From: Metaruminococcus_A sp003150405
GTDB lineage: Bacteria > Bacillota > Clostridia > Oscillospirales > Ruminococcaceae
Reading direction: 5' to 3'
Length of the DNA stretch: 40,535 bases
Assembly (NCBI GenBank): GCA_902489745.1
Contig: CABUBB010000019.1
Location: 1 to 40,535 of the forward strand
Every line of letters begins with the position of its first letter. Position 1 is the first letter of the stretch. Shown piece by piece: positions 29,594 through 38,271 of this stretch. The position numbers were made by a program, and so were the translations under genes. The notes below the pieces were generated by a model. It was not told where the DNA came from. It did not search any database and saw only the letters and a list, made by a program, of their open reading frames with translations.

Positions 29594-30310
29594 CTAGTCG
29601 AATAAATTTTTTGGCTGAACCTGATTATAGAGGTAGGCACTGAAGCTGCCGTTTGTGTCGCAGGTGGCAAGCAGGACGTCCTTGACACTTTTGATTTTTT
29701 GCTCTTTCATCTGGCGGTCGAGCCATTCCCGGTTTTTGCCGATTGACTTCAGGTGCCGCTCCATAACGACGCCGTCAATAATCACGTTGGCGCAAAGCCC
29801 CTCCTCCGGCGGATGGAGGTTCATATCCTCCGGGGTGAGGGGACGTTTGTCACTGCGCGGCAGAATGCTCAGCCTGCCGTTTGTTTCCAACACGGCAAAT
29901 TCAATGTCTGCAAGATTAAAATACCCTTGCTCCCGGCATTGGGTGAGCATTTCGTTTAAATCGATGTGTTCGCGCTTGAGGTTTTTGCGCACAATCCGCC
30001 CACGGTCAACGACAATGGTCGGCGTGCCATTCATGAACCGGCGCATCCGGATGGATTTGACCGTTGCGACTGAAATAGCAATGGCAATAATGGCGTAAAC
30101 CGCCATGGCAATGAGCGGGAAATGAAACGGCACCTCATCGTCGGCCGACATTTCTGCTGCGATGGAACCGATGGAAATGCCGATGATGTAGTCAAAAAAG
30201 GTGAGCTGGCTGATTTGTTTGCTCCCCATGAGTTTTGCCAGTACAAACAGTACCGCGATTGAGATGACCGAGCGCAGGGCAATCTCCCCAATGTCAATCC
30301 AGATTTGCAT
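29594..30310 (-). CDS. YetF-family (DUF421) membrane protein
   Basis: 238 aa from ATG 30310 (GGGGGA ahead; an in-frame start at 30367 lacks a ribosome site). Three N-terminal spans (about 8-28, 38-56, 62-84) are followed by a cytosolic DUF421 domain with the conserved NGTPTIVVDRGRIVRKNLKREHIDLNEML and YFNLADIEFAVLETNG. Members of the YetF/YrbG group occur widely in Bacillota and have been linked to spore or stress membranes, but the function is not established. It appears monocistronic and is divergent from the DegV gene. Confidence 0.9.
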   Translation of the reverse strand: MQIWIDIGEIALRSVISIAVLFVLAKLMGSKQISQLTFFDYIIGISIGSIAAEMSADDEVPFHFPLIAMAVYAIIAIAISVATVKSIRMRRFMNGTPTIVVDRGRIVRKNLKREHIDLNEMLTQCREQGYFNLADIEFAVLETNGRLSILPRSDKRPLTPEDMNLHPPEEGLCANVIIDGVVMERHLKSIGKNREWLDRQMKEQKIKSVKDVLLATCDTNGSFSAYLYNQVQPKNLFD

Positions 30311-30399
30311 ATATTTCCCCCATTTGCAGATTTTTTCTTTGGTTAGTATGGGCGGAAACGGTTTCAATATGAATTTTACGGCATTTTACCCAAAATGAA

Positions 30400-30428
30400 T
30401 TGAAATATCAGTATAAAACGTGTAAAAT
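30400..30428 (+). promoter_or_regulatory. Promoter of the DegV gene
   Basis: TTGAAA (30400-30405), 17-nt spacer, TAAAAT (30423-30428). Confidence 0.6.
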
Positions 30429-30470
30429 ATGCTTCAAGGATACCTATCCCAAATATGAGGAGGAGTCTAT

Positions 30471-31319
30471 ATGCCAGCAATACGCATTTCAGCGGACAGC
30501 ACCTGTGACCTTTCGCCGGAACAGCTTGCCCGCTACGACATTGGAATTATACCGCTTTACGTCAGCCTCGGAGAACAGTCCATGCGGGACGGTGTGGATA
30601 TAACGGCGCAGGATATTTACGATTATGTGGACAAGACCGGGAAGCTGCCCAAGACAGCAGCGCCTTCGGTGGCGGATTATTTTGATTTTTTCCGGGAACG
30701 GCAGACCTCGCCGGAAACGGTGCTTATTCATTTTACCATCAGCTCGGATTTTTCGAGCTCTTACCAGAATGCCTGTATTGCGGCGCAGGAGTTTGAAAAC
30801 GTCTCGGTCGTTGATTCCCGCAACCTTTCCACCGGGCATGGCCTTGCGGTCATTGAGGCTGCTGTTCTTGCGGAACAGGGTGTAAGCGCGGAGCAGATTC
30901 TGGCGCACGAAGAAAAGATAATCCCGCGCATTCGTGCGAGCTTTGTGGTGGACCGCATTGATTACCTGTATAAAGGCGGGCGCTGTTCTGGTGTGGCGGC
31001 GTTGGGGGCGAACCTGCTGAAGCTCAAGCCCTGCATTGAAGTAGTGGGCGGAAAGATGGGCGTTGGAAAAAAATACCGGGGCAATGTTGAGAAAATTTTT
31101 CCGGTGTATGCGGCGGACAAGCTGGCTGGGAAAAGGATGAAAAGGGATCTTGTTTTCATTACCCACACCGGATGCAGCAAAGAAACGGTGGCGCAGGTGC
31201 GGCAGAAGGTGGAAGAGCTTTATAAATTTGACCAGATTGTGGAAACCGTTGCTGGTTCGACCATTACTTCCCACTGCGGGCCAAAAACCCTCGGCGTGCT
31301 GTTTATTGAGGAAGAATAA
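30471..31319 (+). CDS. DegV-family fatty-acid-binding protein
   Basis: 282 aa. The opening IRISADSTCDLSPEQLARYDI, then IPLYV, SQPS-type AAPSVADYFDFF, ISSDFSSSYQNA and VVDSRNLSTGHGL, are characteristic of DegV. These proteins bind a fatty acid in a cleft and feed it (FakB-like) to fatty-acid kinase; a FakA partner is not in the window. GGAGGAG precedes ATG 30471. It is monocistronic, with a promoter at 30400 and a terminator at 31319. Confidence 0.95.
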   Translation: MPAIRISADSTCDLSPEQLARYDIGIIPLYVSLGEQSMRDGVDITAQDIYDYVDKTGKLPKTAAPSVADYFDFFRERQTSPETVLIHFTISSDFSSSYQNACIAAQEFENVSVVDSRNLSTGHGLAVIEAAVLAEQGVSAEQILAHEEKIIPRIRASFVVDRIDYLYKGGRCSGVAALGANLLKLKPCIEVVGGKMGVGKKYRGNVEKIFPVYAADKLAGKRMKRDLVFITHTGCSKETVAQVRQKVEELYKFDQIVETVAGSTITSHCGPKTLGVLFIEEE

Positions 31320-31352
31320 AAAGAGCCAAAGGCAGGCGCCTTTGGCTCTTTT
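31319..31352 (+). terminator. Terminator after DegV gene
   Basis: AAAAAGAGCCAAAGGC pairs with GCCTTTGGCTCTTTTT. Confidence 0.92.
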
Positions 31353-31439
31353 TTATTTCACGGATGGAAAGCGGGTTTCGGTTTGATAAAAGTTTTTTGC
31401 GGCATGCCCACAAGTAATACAAAAAATTTTGTGGGCGCA

Positions 31440-31463
31440 GGAATTTGCCCGGCAGACTCGTAT
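31440..31463 (+). promoter_or_regulatory. Possible ECF-type promoter
   Basis: GGAAT (31440-31444) and CGTA (31459-31462) are spaced 14 nt, similar to ECF sigma sites, and lie 24 nt upstream of the sigma gene. This would permit autoregulation. A conventional sigma-A alternative is poorly spaced. Confidence 0.3.
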
Positions 31464-31486
31464 TATAAATAAAGGGAGGGAATAAA

Positions 31487-31996
31487 ATGGGAATGCCGCC
31501 GGACGAAGCTAGAGTGCATGAACTGCTGGAACGGTATGCGGATATGGTGCTCCGCATTGCTTACCAGAACCTGAAATCCCGCCCGGACGCCGAGGATGTG
31601 GCGCAGGAGGTTTTTATCCGTTTTATGCAGAAGATGCCGCGCTTTGCATCGGACGAGCATGAAAAAGCGTGGTTTATCCGGGTGACCATCAATCTTTGCA
31701 AAGATTTTCTCAAGTCCGGGTGGAAAAAGCGCACCGTTTATGCACAACCGCCGGAGGACTTCTGCGGCTTGCCATTTCGGGTTCTGGATACCGTGATGGA
31801 ATTGCCGGAGGCAGACCGTAACGTTTTGTATTTGTTTTATTACGAAGGATACACCGCAAAAGAAATTGCCGCAATTTTAAGGTGCCGGGAGGGAACGGTG
31901 ACATCCCGGCTCAGCCGTGCGCGTGCGCGGTTGAAAATTTTGCTGGAGGAGGAAAGGACGCCATGTGCAACTGTGCCGAATACCGAGAGGACTTAA
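31487..31996 (+). CDS. ECF-family RNA polymerase sigma factor
   Basis: 169 aa. Sigma region 2 (YADMVLRIAYQNLKSRPDAEDVAQEVFIRFM) and region 4 (YYEGYTAKEIAAILRCREGTVTSRLSRARARLK) are clear. It resembles the SigV/SigW-like ECF groups of Firmicutes. The start is ATG 31487 with AAGGGAGGG ahead. The 3' end overlaps the next gene by 34 nt, so sigma and its likely anti-sigma factor are translationally coupled. The signal it responds to is unknown. Confidence 0.93.
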   Translation: MGMPPDEARVHELLERYADMVLRIAYQNLKSRPDAEDVAQEVFIRFMQKMPRFASDEHEKAWFIRVTINLCKDFLKSGWKKRTVYAQPPEDFCGLPFRVLDTVMELPEADRNVLYLFYYEGYTAKEIAAILRCREGTVTSRLSRARARLKILLEEERTPCATVPNTERT

Positions 31997-32922
31997 GCCA
32001 AATCCGTGCGTCAGAAGCATTTCTTGTGCATACGGCGAATCGAATGCTTGCGCAGAAGGCTGGAACTAAACGCTGCAATCCGGCTTGGCGCAGGCGTGCT
32101 GTTGGATCGGCATTACTGCTTACGGCCGGTGCAGGCTGTCTAGCAGTGCTCATCAATTTGCCGCCGCAGGCGGATCCGGAAATGGATCAAAGCTCCAAAA
32201 ATTCAGTTGCATTGGCTGGAGACGATTCTGCATGGCCGGAAGCTAGCATGGACATTGCCGAGCTTCCAGAGGATTCACAGCAATTCCATCCATGGGAGGA
32301 TATTTATTTAGCGTCGCTGGTTCAAATTGCCCCGGCTTTAATCGATTACGTTGGGCAGGACGCCTACGATGCATGGGCAAAACGGATTTCCGATGAAAAG
32401 ACCGTCTATACAGAGAATGGAGACGGCAGCGGAACCGCTTCTTACGACGTTTCGGTTCTCAATGAGGACGGGAGCGTGCGCTATGGATTCCTTGACCAGA
32501 GTGTCGCCTCCTTTTTAAGGGAGTTTGACATCAGCCAGGAGACCTTTGCCGACCTTGTACCGATGGCAGAGAGTGGAACAGATGAATATTACAGCCTGCG
32601 CGGCCGGTACCACTGCGCTTATACGGATGAACAGGTAGACGCCCTTTATTCAGGTGAGCGGGAGAAGCTGCTTCAGGCGTTCGCAGGTACCTACACTCTT
32701 TGCCAAAACGGTGAGCTATACCCCATTTATTGGTTTGAACGGCACACCGCTGAGGAGTACCGAGCAGCAGGATTTACAGCGGAACAGCTTGCTGAGGCAT
32801 TTACGGCGTGGGGAATGGCAATCCCCGGAAACTCCAGCCCGGACGCCGCCTTTATGGAGGAATACCGCCCTGAAGCGGTGGTGGAACAATACAGCCGTTT
32901 GCTTGCCTTGGAAGAGGAATAA
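31963..32922 (+). CDS. Probable anti-sigma factor
   Basis: 319 aa from ATG 31963 with GGAGGAGGAAAGG ahead; it overlaps the sigma gene, the classical sign of a cognate pair. A short cytosolic N-terminus (MCNCAEYREDLSQIRASEAFLVHTANRML) is followed by one membrane span near residues 45-65 (AVGSALLLTAGAGCLAVLI) and a large external domain with repeated acidic stretches. I recognise no ZAS zinc motif, and the extracellular domain matches no family known to me, so it may sense an unusual ligand. Confidence 0.75.
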   Translation: MCNCAEYREDLSQIRASEAFLVHTANRMLAQKAGTKRCNPAWRRRAVGSALLLTAGAGCLAVLINLPPQADPEMDQSSKNSVALAGDDSAWPEASMDIAELPEDSQQFHPWEDIYLASLVQIAPALIDYVGQDAYDAWAKRISDEKTVYTENGDGSGTASYDVSVLNEDGSVRYGFLDQSVASFLREFDISQETFADLVPMAESGTDEYYSLRGRYHCAYTDEQVDALYSGEREKLLQAFAGTYTLCQNGELYPIYWFERHTAEEYRAAGFTAEQLAEAFTAWGMAIPGNSSPDAAFMEEYRPEAVVEQYSRLLALEEE

Positions 32923-33240
32923 ATGAACCCGGGACCAAGACGGAAAGGACTGCCTGCCATGAGAAAACTGTTTTCCTGCCTATTCTGCGGCGCCGCACTG
33001 GTTTGGATGACCTGTTTTTGCGGTGATTTGCTGCGTTTTATCAATAATGAAGTTCCGATGTTTTCGGTTGAATGGCGTGCGGCCGAGAATTACCGGGAAT
33101 ACCTTGGTTTTGGGTATAAAATTGGTATATATCGGGAACCGGACGGGTTGCGTGCTGTTTTCGGCGGCCCTTGGGCACGTCTGGACGGAGAGATGCAACC
33201 AGATAAACCGCCCCGCCTGGAAAATGGGTTTGCAGTTTGA
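32923..33240 (+). CDS. Small exported or membrane protein, third gene of the sigma operon
   Basis: 105 aa from ATG 32923, which touches the stop of the anti-sigma gene (GAGGAATAA upstream). An alternative start at ATG 32959 has AAAGGA in front and gives 93 aa. A hydrophobic segment (LFSCLFCGAALVWMTCFC) near the start acts as signal or anchor. The rest is short and of unknown family (YLGFGYKIGIYREPDG). Its tight linkage suggests a role with the ECF pair. Confidence 0.6.
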   Translation: MNPGPRRKGLPAMRKLFSCLFCGAALVWMTCFCGDLLRFINNEVPMFSVEWRAAENYREYLGFGYKIGIYREPDGLRAVFGGPWARLDGEMQPDKPPRLENGFAV

Positions 33241-33338
33241 AGCGTCGTGCAGGAAAAGTGTTGTGAATCTTCGCTTGCCAAAAGCTCAAATGGAGCGTAC
33301 TGCTAAAATGTACAATCTGGAGCTGAATATTAAAAATG

Positions 33339-33379
33339 CAGAAAGGATGGGATCGCAAAAGGCCCATCCTTTCTGTTTT
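33339..33379 (+). terminator. Terminator after the sigma operon
   Basis: CAGAAAGGATGGG (33339-33351) pairs with CCCATCCTTTCTG (33363-33375), followed by TTTTC. It also ends the convergent gene at 33381. Confidence 0.9.
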
Positions 33380-33380
33380 C

Positions 33381-33698
33381 TTATTTTGCTTCCTGATCCC
33401 TCTTGTGCACATAATGGCGGTATTCCAGCGGCGTCCCCTCTTTTTTCGTGGTTACCATCTCCACCGTGCCGGCAAGAGCAGTAAGCTTGCCGGTGATAAT
33501 GGGTTGAAGGCAGAAAGGGACGTGCTTATTGTGGTAACGGTGCAGGGCGGCACATTCCATGAATTTGCCGTGCCAGTCGCAAAGTGTGTTGGAGCAGGTA
33601 CACCTTGTAACCTTTGGGTCGGCGGCAAGCGTTCGGTTCTGAAAAACCAGTTTGCAGTGTTCTTCTTTGGTTCTTATATGTCTCTTCTCTCGCGGCAA
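33381..33698 (-). CDS. Cys/His-rich small protein, DUF6485-like
   Basis: 105 aa. The central CTCSNTLCDWHGKFMECAALHRYH with FCLQP resembles the small Cys-rich DUF6485 proteins (C-x-C, C-x3-HG, Cys, HR-x-H), probably binding zinc. There is no ATG in frame: translation would begin at TTG 33698, and no good ribosome site is visible there. The extra C-terminal part (KLTALAGTVEMVTTKKEGTPLEYRHYVHK) is of unknown origin. I keep it as likely, with uncertain start. Confidence 0.5.
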   Translation of the reverse strand: MPREKRHIRTKEEHCKLVFQNRTLAADPKVTRCTCSNTLCDWHGKFMECAALHRYHNKHVPFCLQPIITGKLTALAGTVEMVTTKKEGTPLEYRHYVHKRDQEAK

Positions 33699-33733
33699 CT
33701 GATTAAAAGATGATTTTCCTTTTCACTTTACAA

Positions 33734-33767
33734 CATTCCTTCGCTTTTGCAAGAAAGCGAAGGAATG
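33734..33767 (-). terminator. Perfect 14-bp hairpin after second MATE gene
   Basis: CATTCCTTCGCTTT (33734-33747) and AAAGCGAAGGAATG (33754-33767) with a 6-nt loop. The T tract behind it is weak (TTGTAAAG), so the terminator role is moderate. Confidence 0.4.
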
Positions 33768-33821
33768 GGACTGGAAGGTTTCCTGATATCAGGTAAGCCT
33801 TTCGCGGTGTATAAATGCGAC

Positions 33822-35237
33822 CTATTGTTTCGCCGTATTTTCGGCGGCATCCGGCGGAGGGAGAAAGCCCTGCCGGATCCAGCGGCCGCGTTTGTAGTAG
33901 ATGAGGAACAGCAGACTGGTAAGCACCCATGAAATGGGATAGCTTACCAGGATAACGCCGAGTTCATGCCGGATGGGCAGCGCGACAAACATCCAGATGA
34001 CGCGGAAAAGACAAACTCCCCCGCCGACCAGCAGCATGGGGCGGAGCGCCTCGCCGCAGCCGCGGATTGCCCCGGACAGCACCTCGATGAGCACAAAGGC
34101 GATGTAGAAAGGCATCATATACTGCATCATCACCAAGCCGATCTCGATGACCGCTTCGTCCTGGGTGAAGATACGGATGAGCCAAGGTGCGCAGGTGCAC
34201 ATAAGGATGCTCATAAAGACAGCGGCGCCGGCTTCCATGCCGGTGCAAACCTTAACGCTGCGGTGTACGCGGTCAATCCGCCCGGCGCCGTAGTTCTGGC
34301 CCGCAAAGGTGGTGATAGCAATGCCGAAGGCGCCTGAAATCATCCAGAAAAAGCCGTCGAGTTTGGAAAATGCCGTCCATGCGGCCATGGTATCGGTTCC
34401 AAAGCTATTAATGCCCGACTGAATGAGGATGTTGGAAATAGCGTACATATTGGATTGCAGACCGGCTGGAATTCCGACCAGAAGAATGGATTTAAATTCC
34501 GCTTTGTGAAATCGCACCTGCCGTAAAATAACTTGGTGCGCTTCCTTGGTGCGGAACAGGGTAATGAAGGTAAGCACAGCGGAAAGGGTCTGTGAAAGGA
34601 TGGTTCCCAGTGCCACGCCAAGAACCCCCATGCCCAGCAGGGCGACAAACACAATGTCCAGCACGATGTTGAGCATGCATGCGGCAATAAGGTAATACAA
34701 GGGGCGTTTGGTGTCCCCAATAGCACGCAGAATACCGGAGCCGACGTTGTATAGAAAAGACGGAATTGTACCCAAAAAATAAACGCGCAGATAGGTGGAT
34801 GCATAGCCCATGACATCCGTGGTGGTACCCATTGCTGCCAACGCCCAGTCGGCGCAGATAAGGCCGATTACCATGAGAATAGCGCCGCCTGCAAGCGACA
34901 TGGCAACCGAAGTGTGTACCGCCCGGCGAACCCCGTCGGTATTACGAGCTCCGTAAAGCTGAGCGACAACAACCGTTGTGCCGGAGGCAATGCCAACCAG
35001 CAGATTAACAATGACACTTAGCAGGGTGCCGGTCGCTCCGCCGACCGCCGCCAATGCCTCTTTGCCCATGAATTGTCCGACAATGACCGCGTCTGCTGTA
35101 TTGTAAAGCTGCTGAAAAAAGGTACCAAACAAGATGGGAAAAAAGAAAATGAGGAGCTGTTTCCAGACAACTCCCTCGGTAATGGGGTTGTAATCGGGCC
35201 TTGCCGCCGCGCGCTTCTTTGCGCTGTTCCCTAACAA
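33822..35237 (-). CDS. MATE-family efflux transporter (second)
   Basis: 471-aa multidrug or metabolite exporter of the MATE family with about 12 membrane spans. Signatures are FFPILFGTFFQQLYNTADAVIVGQFMGKEALAAVGG in TM1, GIASGTTVVVAQLYGARN, GSGILRAIGDTKRPL and GAFGIAITTFAGQNYGAGRIDRV. Its closer relatives are the DinF/NorM-like Firmicute group. It starts at TTG 35237 with GAGGGAAACCA ahead. It is monocistronic and only distantly similar to the MATE gene at 5493-6881. Confidence 0.93.
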   Translation of the reverse strand: MLGNSAKKRAAARPDYNPITEGVVWKQLLIFFFPILFGTFFQQLYNTADAVIVGQFMGKEALAAVGGATGTLLSVIVNLLVGIASGTTVVVAQLYGARNTDGVRRAVHTSVAMSLAGGAILMVIGLICADWALAAMGTTTDVMGYASTYLRVYFLGTIPSFLYNVGSGILRAIGDTKRPLYYLIAACMLNIVLDIVFVALLGMGVLGVALGTILSQTLSAVLTFITLFRTKEAHQVILRQVRFHKAEFKSILLVGIPAGLQSNMYAISNILIQSGINSFGTDTMAAWTAFSKLDGFFWMISGAFGIAITTFAGQNYGAGRIDRVHRSVKVCTGMEAGAAVFMSILMCTCAPWLIRIFTQDEAVIEIGLVMMQYMMPFYIAFVLIEVLSGAIRGCGEALRPMLLVGGGVCLFRVIWMFVALPIRHELGVILVSYPISWVLTSLLFLIYYKRGRWIRQGFLPPPDAAENTAKQ

Positions 35238-35559
35238 ATGGTTTCCCTCTTTCTTTGTATACTGCCGCGCAGCCTATATTTAAGCAGAGCTGCTGCGACG
35301 TATTTGATTCAATGGAACTGCATACCATTATACGTCTTTGCGAGCTGTTTGCGCAAGACAAACAACTCTATTTTTTGCAAAATTTGTTTCCCCTGAGATT
35401 ATTGTATATCTCTGAATTCGAGGGCATGCACAGTCTTTCCTTTTCGGGCTGTGCGCCCAAATAGTATGGTTTTGATGGAAAGAGAGACGAGGCATAAGCG
35501 TGACGGCTTGCCGCGCGCAGAAACGGCGCATCCTTTTGAGCCGCCTTGATGGAACCGGG
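35238..35559. other. Intergenic region with one hairpin
   Basis: The hairpin GGGC-AT-GCACAG with CTGTGC-GCCC (35422-35458) lies past the dehydrogenase stop and may terminate its transcript, although a T tract is lacking. No gene is supported. The MATE promoter should lie near 35245-35300. Confidence 0.5.
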
Positions 35560-36720
35560 TTACAGAGCCAGTTTGTAGATGTTGTAAATGTCGTCTGCTG
35601 TGAGCTTGAAGTTACCGAGCGGGCCAAACTGGACGGCTTTTTCCGCCATTTCGCGAAGATGTTCCTCACCGATGCCGGCTTCGGACAGACGCACCGGCAG
35701 GCCAATGCTGCGGTTGAAGTTTTCGAGCTTCTCAATCGCCATTGCAATGGCAGCATCTTCGCTGCCGCAGGTGAGGTCAATGTCCATAATGCGGCGTGCG
35801 AACTGCGCAAAACGGGCCTTGTTTTTCGGGGCGCAGTATTTCATCCAGGCCGGGAAAATAATGGCGAGGCCGGCGCCGTGCGCAATGTCGTACATGCCGG
35901 AAAGCTCGTGCTCAATGTTATGGCTTGCCCAGTCGCCAATGCGCCCGGTGTTGAGCAGGTTGTTGTGCGCAACTGTACCGGTCCAGAGGATTTCTGCGCG
36001 GATGTCGTAATTGGTGGGATCTTTGAGCGCACGCGGCACATAGAGCATCATGGTTTTCAGCGCGCTTTCAATGAGACGGTCGGTCAGTTCAACGTGCTCG
36101 ACGTTGGTGAAGTACCGCTCAAACAGATGGGCCATGATATCGCAGGCACCGTTTGCAATCTGTGCTTTTGGCATGGAGTAGGTGTATTCCGGGTTGAGCA
36201 GTGCAAATTTTGGGTAAATGCATTCGCAGGTGAGACCGCGTTTGAGCTGACCTTCGTCGTTTGTGATGACGCAAGCGTCCGAGCTTTCGCTGCCTGCCGC
36301 CGGGATGGTCAGCACAACGCCCACCGGGATGGATTTGGTCGGGTAAACGCCGTTGACAAAGCAGTCCCAAACATCATCCTGATAAACACCGACCGAAATA
36401 GCCTTGGAGGAGTCGATGACGCTGCCGCCGCCAACTGCGAGAATGAAGTCCAGGTTTTTCTCCTTACAGAGCGCAATACCCTCACGAACCAGCTTCAGAC
36501 GCGGATTTGGCTGGACACCGCCCAGCTCGTAGAATTCAATGCCGCCGTCTTTCAGCGCCTGGGTGACCTTGTCATAAACGCCGTTTTTCTTAATGGAACC
36601 GCCGCCGTAGTGCATCAGCACCCGGCTGCCCCCTAAATTCCGGATAAGCTCAGGCAGTTTGGATTCGTTGTCTTTGCCGAAAAGAATGCGACAAGGATTG
36701 TAAAATTGAAAATCGACCAT
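35560..36720 (-). CDS. Iron-containing alcohol dehydrogenase, butanol-dehydrogenase-like
   Basis: 386-aa cytosolic oxidoreductase of the Fe-ADH family, interconverting an aldehyde and alcohol with NAD(P)H. The NAD-binding GGGS site (VGGGSVIDSSKA) and the metal-binding segments GACDIMAHLFERYF and HNIEHELSGMYDIAHGAGLAI are intact. The closest group is BdhA/YqdH-type butanol dehydrogenases of clostridia, consistent with a fermenting host. ACAGGAGGTATACC lies before ATG 36720. It is monocistronic. Confidence 0.95.
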   Translation of the reverse strand: MVDFQFYNPCRILFGKDNESKLPELIRNLGGSRVLMHYGGGSIKKNGVYDKVTQALKDGGIEFYELGGVQPNPRLKLVREGIALCKEKNLDFILAVGGGSVIDSSKAISVGVYQDDVWDCFVNGVYPTKSIPVGVVLTIPAAGSESSDACVITNDEGQLKRGLTCECIYPKFALLNPEYTYSMPKAQIANGACDIMAHLFERYFTNVEHVELTDRLIESALKTMMLYVPRALKDPTNYDIRAEILWTGTVAHNNLLNTGRIGDWASHNIEHELSGMYDIAHGAGLAIIFPAWMKYCAPKNKARFAQFARRIMDIDLTCGSEDAAIAMAIEKLENFNRSIGLPVRLSEAGIGEEHLREMAEKAVQFGPLGNFKLTADDIYNIYKLAL

Positions 36721-37006
36721 GGTATACCTCCTGTGATTGTATTGAAATGCTGTGTTTTTATTGCCTAACTAATTTTACTATAGCATGGGCCGGGCAGTTT
36801 TTCAACTGCTCGGTCTAAAGAGTGGAAAAGTTGGCAATCAGCGCCAAATTCGGCGCAATTTTATCCTGAAGAAGGGGTTGTGCCATGTGTTGACAAAGGA
36901 AATACAGCCGGTGAAAATGTTATTGGTGCTAGTACTGCCATTGAACTGCCTGCAGAACAGGTTGTATCTATTTGTGATAAATACCCTTTTTTCAGGAGGA
37001 TAAAAC

Positions 37007-37180
37007 ATGTTTTTTGCCTGCGTCTTGTGCGGACACGCCGTAGAAGCTCGCCTTACGGATGGCGGGCCGTCCGGCCGCCAGGAAAAAGAAAAGCTGCACA
37101 CAAAGGTGCGGCTTAAAGACTGCTTAAAAATTTTAAGAGAATTTCCTTTTGCTCGTCGGTTAGTTCTGCCCACTTGTTGA
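37007..37180 (+). CDS. Possible 57-aa Cys-containing peptide
   Basis: Begins at ATG 37007 with a strong AGGAGGATAAAAC ribosome site. It starts MFFACVLCGHAVEARL (one C-x2-C) and becomes basic. It overlaps the 3' end of the convergent XRE gene by 68 nt, and upstream DNA (36721-37006) is otherwise empty, so I rate it low. Confidence 0.25.
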   Translation: MFFACVLCGHAVEARLTDGGPSGRQEKEKLHTKVRLKDCLKILREFPFARRLVLPTC

Positions 37181-37415
37181 GCAGCATAACCTGTTCAGCG
37201 GTTAAGTGGCGTTCGGTTTCTTCTTCGGCAAAGAATTCTGCCATCGAAATGCCAAAACCCCTACAGATGCTTTCCAGAGTGGAAATAGACGGCTGATAAT
37301 TTCTGGAGAACATTTGATTGATGGTGCCCTGTGGAACATTGGCACGCTTGGCTAACTCATATTTTGACCAATTGTATTTTAAAAGCAATTCTCTAATTCT
37401 TTCGAGCGCATTCAT
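37113..37415 (-). CDS. XRE-family regulator
   Basis: 100 aa. The Cro-type helix-turn-helix is LLLKYNWSKYELAKRANVPQGTINQMFSRNYQPSISTLESICRGFGISMAEFF-like: LLLKYNWSKYELAKRANVP then STLESICRGFGISMAEFF. The C-terminal helix (LTAEQVMLLNKWAELTDEQKEILLKFL) is the dimerisation tail typical of short Firmicute XRE proteins. The start is ATG 37415. It is divergent from a plus-strand TTGACA-like element near 37474. The target is unknown. Confidence 0.9.
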   Translation of the reverse strand: MNALERIRELLLKYNWSKYELAKRANVPQGTINQMFSRNYQPSISTLESICRGFGISMAEFFAEEETERHLTAEQVMLLNKWAELTDEQKEILLKFLSSL

Positions 37416-37938
37416 AATAAGACTCCCAATATTGTTACAACTCTTATGTAATAACTATACAATGGAAAAGCGTTGACAAAAACAACTTATAGGAGTTATA
37501 ACAGAACTCTAAAGAGCAATATCGAATTCACATTAGTATTGATACACATGGCTAATTTTATACAAAATAAAATTAAAAATTGTATAATCGTTGTTATAAT
37601 ATACTATTTGTTGATAAAAAGCATTTTGCTTTGCGTGGCGAATATTTAATAATCGCAGAGGAAGTTTAAACTGGGAAACGGTATAATACGAATGTCTGAC
37701 TTGTAATTTCAGAAAAACCGCCGCCCCCTTTGGACGATGCAGAGTACGGCAATGGGTGTGTCTTGTGAAAATTCTGGGCATAAGGGCTGCTATGCTGGAA
37801 TAAGACGGAGCCATTGGGCAGCCGGTGCAAATCTGTGTGGAAGAGCGCCGACGGGAATCGCGGCAGATTCCGGTTTTTGGGAACAGCGGCTGCATATAAT
37901 AAAGTGAAGGATATTTTCAGTCAAGGAGATTGCTGCTC
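37416..37938. other. Long intergenic region, AT-rich first half
   Basis: It contains a TTGACA-like box near 37474-37479, with TATAAC about 18 nt later, and inverted motifs ACAACTC/GAGTTAT. The second half is mixed composition with no supported gene; a minus-strand open frame of 120 codons (37533-37895) has no ribosome site and AT-biased low-complexity ends. No tRNA or clear terminator was found. Confidence 0.5.
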
Positions 37939-38133
37939 ATGCACAAGGAAGAATTTGAATGGGCGTTTTCCCAATACATTGACGGGCCGGAGTACGACGC
38001 TGCACAGACTGCGCTGTTTGAGGTGATCCGGAACGCGTTTGAAGCGGGGTTCTGCGCAGCTGAACGCCTTTGCTCGCCGCAGGACAGCGGCAAGGTGGTG
38101 GCAATCCGGCGCGGCGAGATTGCCCAGAAATAG
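37939..38133 (+). CDS. Small hypothetical protein (64 aa)
   Basis: ATG 37939 follows AAGGAG at 10-11 nt; an in-frame TTG at 37930 is too close to the site. The sequence MHKEEFEWAFSQYIDGPEYDAAQ and ALFEVIRNAFEAGFCAAERL is helical with a normal amino-acid make-up and the usual codon bias of the chromosome. I do not recognise the family. Confidence 0.6.
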   Translation: MHKEEFEWAFSQYIDGPEYDAAQTALFEVIRNAFEAGFCAAERLCSPQDSGKVVAIRRGEIAQK

Positions 38134-38227
38134 CCGGGATTTCCCTCCCGGGAGCATTTGCACAGCGTGGAAGGCACTTCTTCAGCTTGTTTTTCCCGGA
38201 GGATGTAAAAGTTGTTTTGAAAGACAA

Positions 38228-38261
38228 AAAGAGGGCGGAAGCAGTTGCTTCCGCCCTCTTT
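38228..38261 (-). terminator. Terminator after Na/Pi transporter gene
   Basis: AAAGAGGGCGGAAGCA pairs with TGCTTCCGCCCTCTTT; the minus-strand tail is TTTTTGTC. Plus-strand readout is weaker. Confidence 0.9.
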
Positions 38262-38271
38262 GGGTGTGTGA

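Noticed and set aside
35500..36636. A 378-codon plus-strand frame
   Set aside because: Antisense of the Fe-alcohol dehydrogenase, which has intact catalytic motifs; the mirror frame has no ribosome site.
37533..37895. A 120-codon minus-strand frame
   Set aside because: AT-rich, low-complexity ends, no ribosome site and no recognisable domain.
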